Assembly: GCF_030385785.1 (NCBI RefSeq) | Contig: NZ_JAUEDK010000004.1 | Location: 62,001-126,000, forward strand | Length of the DNA stretch: 64,000 bases | Origin: Crenobacter oryzisoli | GTDB lineage: Bacteria > Pseudomonadota > Gammaproteobacteria > Burkholderiales > Chromobacteriaceae | Direction of reading: 5' to 3' | Shown here: one piece after another, positions 63,164 to 64,000 of the stretch | Position numbering within the stretch: position 1 is the stretch's first letter | Layout: each line of letters starts with the position of its first letter | Notes under the pieces: generated by a model | What the model saw: the letters and a program-made list of their open reading frames with translations, nothing else | Databases searched by the model: none | Told to the model about the DNA's origin: nothing | Translations under genes and position numbers: made by a program

Positions 63164-64000
63164 ATGCCTCATTACCGTTCCCGCACCTCGACCGCCGGCC
63201 GCAATATGGCCGGTGCCCGCGCCTTGTGGCGCGCCACCGGCATGAAGGATGGCGACTTCGGCAAGCCGATCATCGCCATCGCCAACTCGTTCACCCAGTT
63301 CGTGCCGGGCCACGTGCACCTGCAGAACCTCGGCCAGCTGGTCGCCCGCGAAATCGAAAAGGCCGGCGGCGTCGCCAAGGAATTCAACACCATCGCGGTC
63401 GACGACGGCATCGCGATGGGCCACGACGGCATGCTGTACTCGCTGCCGAGCCGCGACCTGATCGCCGACTCGGTCGAGTACATGGTCAACGCGCACTGCG
63501 CCGACGCGCTGGTGTGCATCTCCAACTGCGACAAGATCACCCCGGGGATGCTGATGGCCGCGCTGCGCCTGAACATCCCGGTGGTGTTCGTGTCCGGCGG
63601 CCCGATGGAAGCTGGTAAGGTCAACTGGCGCGGTGTAGAGCGCGGTCTGGACCTGGTCGATGCGATGGTCGAGGCGGCCAATCCGAAAGTGTCCGACGAG
63701 GAAGTGGCGGAGATCGAGCGCTCGGCCTGCCCGACCTGCGGTTCCTGTTCCGGCATGTTCACCGCCAACTCGATGAACTGCCTGACCGAGGCGCTGGGCC
63801 TGTCCCTGCCGGGCAACGGTTCGCTGCTCGCCACCCATGCCGATCGCAAGGAACTGTTCCTGCAGGCCGGCCGCACCATCGTCGAGCTGGCCCGCCGCCA
63901 TTACGAGCAGGAAGACTACTCGGTGCTGCCGCGCAGCATCGCCACCAAGGCCGCGTTCGAGAACGCGATGGCGCTCGACGTGGCGATGGGCGGCTCGACC
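63164..64000 (+). CDS. ilvD: IlvD, dihydroxy-acid dehydratase (3' end outside window)
   Basis: 279 codons are visible with no stop; the complete enzyme is usually about 610-620 residues. The start [20 protein letters not shown] and motifs [20 protein letters not shown] and [18 protein letters not shown], with [10 protein letters not shown], are diagnostic; cysteines here bind the iron-sulfur cluster. It dehydrates dihydroxy acids in valine and isoleucine synthesis. The ATG follows aaagga by 6 bp. The upstream gap (62959-63163) is divergent with lgt; no leader peptide rich in branched-chain residues was found. Confidence 0.97.
   Translation, partial: MPHYRSRTSTAGRNMAGARALWRATGMKDGDFGKPIIAIANSFTQFVPGHVHLQNLGQLVAREIEKAGGVAKEFNTIAVDDGIAMGHDGMLYSLPSRDLIADSVEYMVNAHCADALVCISNCDKITPGMLMAALRLNIPVVFVSGGPMEAGKVNWRGVERGLDLVDAMVEAANPKVSDEEVAEIERSACPTCGSCSGMFTANSMNCLTEALGLSLPGNGSLLATHADRKELFLQAGRTIVELARRHYEQEDYSVLPRSIATKAAFENAMALDVAMGGST

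Noticed and set aside
1-64000. tRNA, rRNA, CRISPR arrays, phage genes or toxin-antitoxin pairs
   Set aside because: I looked for these while reading both strands and found no sequence I could support as such.

Overview
The window is GC-rich, densely coded bacterial chromosome. Gene content and order (tolR-tolA-tolB-pal-cpoB, purE-purK, ccoNOQP-ccoGH, a DUF3460-type small protein, PuuD-type urate oxidase) fit a betaproteobacterium, most likely of the Neisseriales/Chromobacteriaceae. That placement is an inference from gene families; no rRNA or tRNA gene was seen and no database search was run.

Layout. 1-4.9 kb: end of a DUF1302 outer-membrane protein gene and its DUF1329 partner, an Old Yellow Enzyme-type reductase, a 59-residue DUF3460 protein and an O-methyltransferase. 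5-9.2 kb: Tol-Pal envelope genes, with no tolQ in front of tolR. 9.4-13.1 kb: purE, purK, a FosA-type fosfomycin thiol transferase, purC and a GNAT acetyltransferase. 13.1-13.3 kb: a 122-bp IS4-like miniature element that has split a terminator. 13.3-18.8 kb: OmpA-like lipoprotein, ABC exporter, thioesterase, RluA-type pseudouridine synthase and POT peptide transporter. 19.3-25.1 kb: cbb3 oxidase genes (ccoNOQP) and assembly genes (ccoG, fixH) followed by a small lipoprotein gene. 25.5-32.2 kb: M61 and M1 peptidases, an EamA transporter and an alpha/beta hydrolase.

32.3-55.5 kb is the most coherent part: a purine-salvage and glyoxylate-assimilation region. 8-Oxoguanine deaminase and xanthine dehydrogenase (xdhABC) make urate. 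PuuD, UraH and UraD turn urate into allantoin. PuuE, Alc and AllA release two ureas and glyoxylate. Gcl, GlxR and Hyi plus a MOFRL glycerate 2-kinase convert glyoxylate to 2-phosphoglycerate, and PykA makes pyruvate from PEP; only enolase is missing from the window. Two regulators flank the halves: an IclR-family AllR-like protein divergent from gcl, and a GntR/FCD protein divergent from uraH-puuD. A gamma-glutamyltransferase gene sits between the glyoxylate operon and pykA.

This region carries two gene relics that look undescribed: a truncated, frameshifted second copy of uraH between uraH and puuD, and the C-terminal remains of an NCS2-type purine permease between allA and xdhA. No intact purine transporter is encoded in the window.

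55.6-64 kb: aroC, a degenerate EAL-HDOD protein, a STAS protein, a phosphonate/selenate-type ABC importer whose two permease units are fused, lgt, and the first part of ilvD, which runs off the end.
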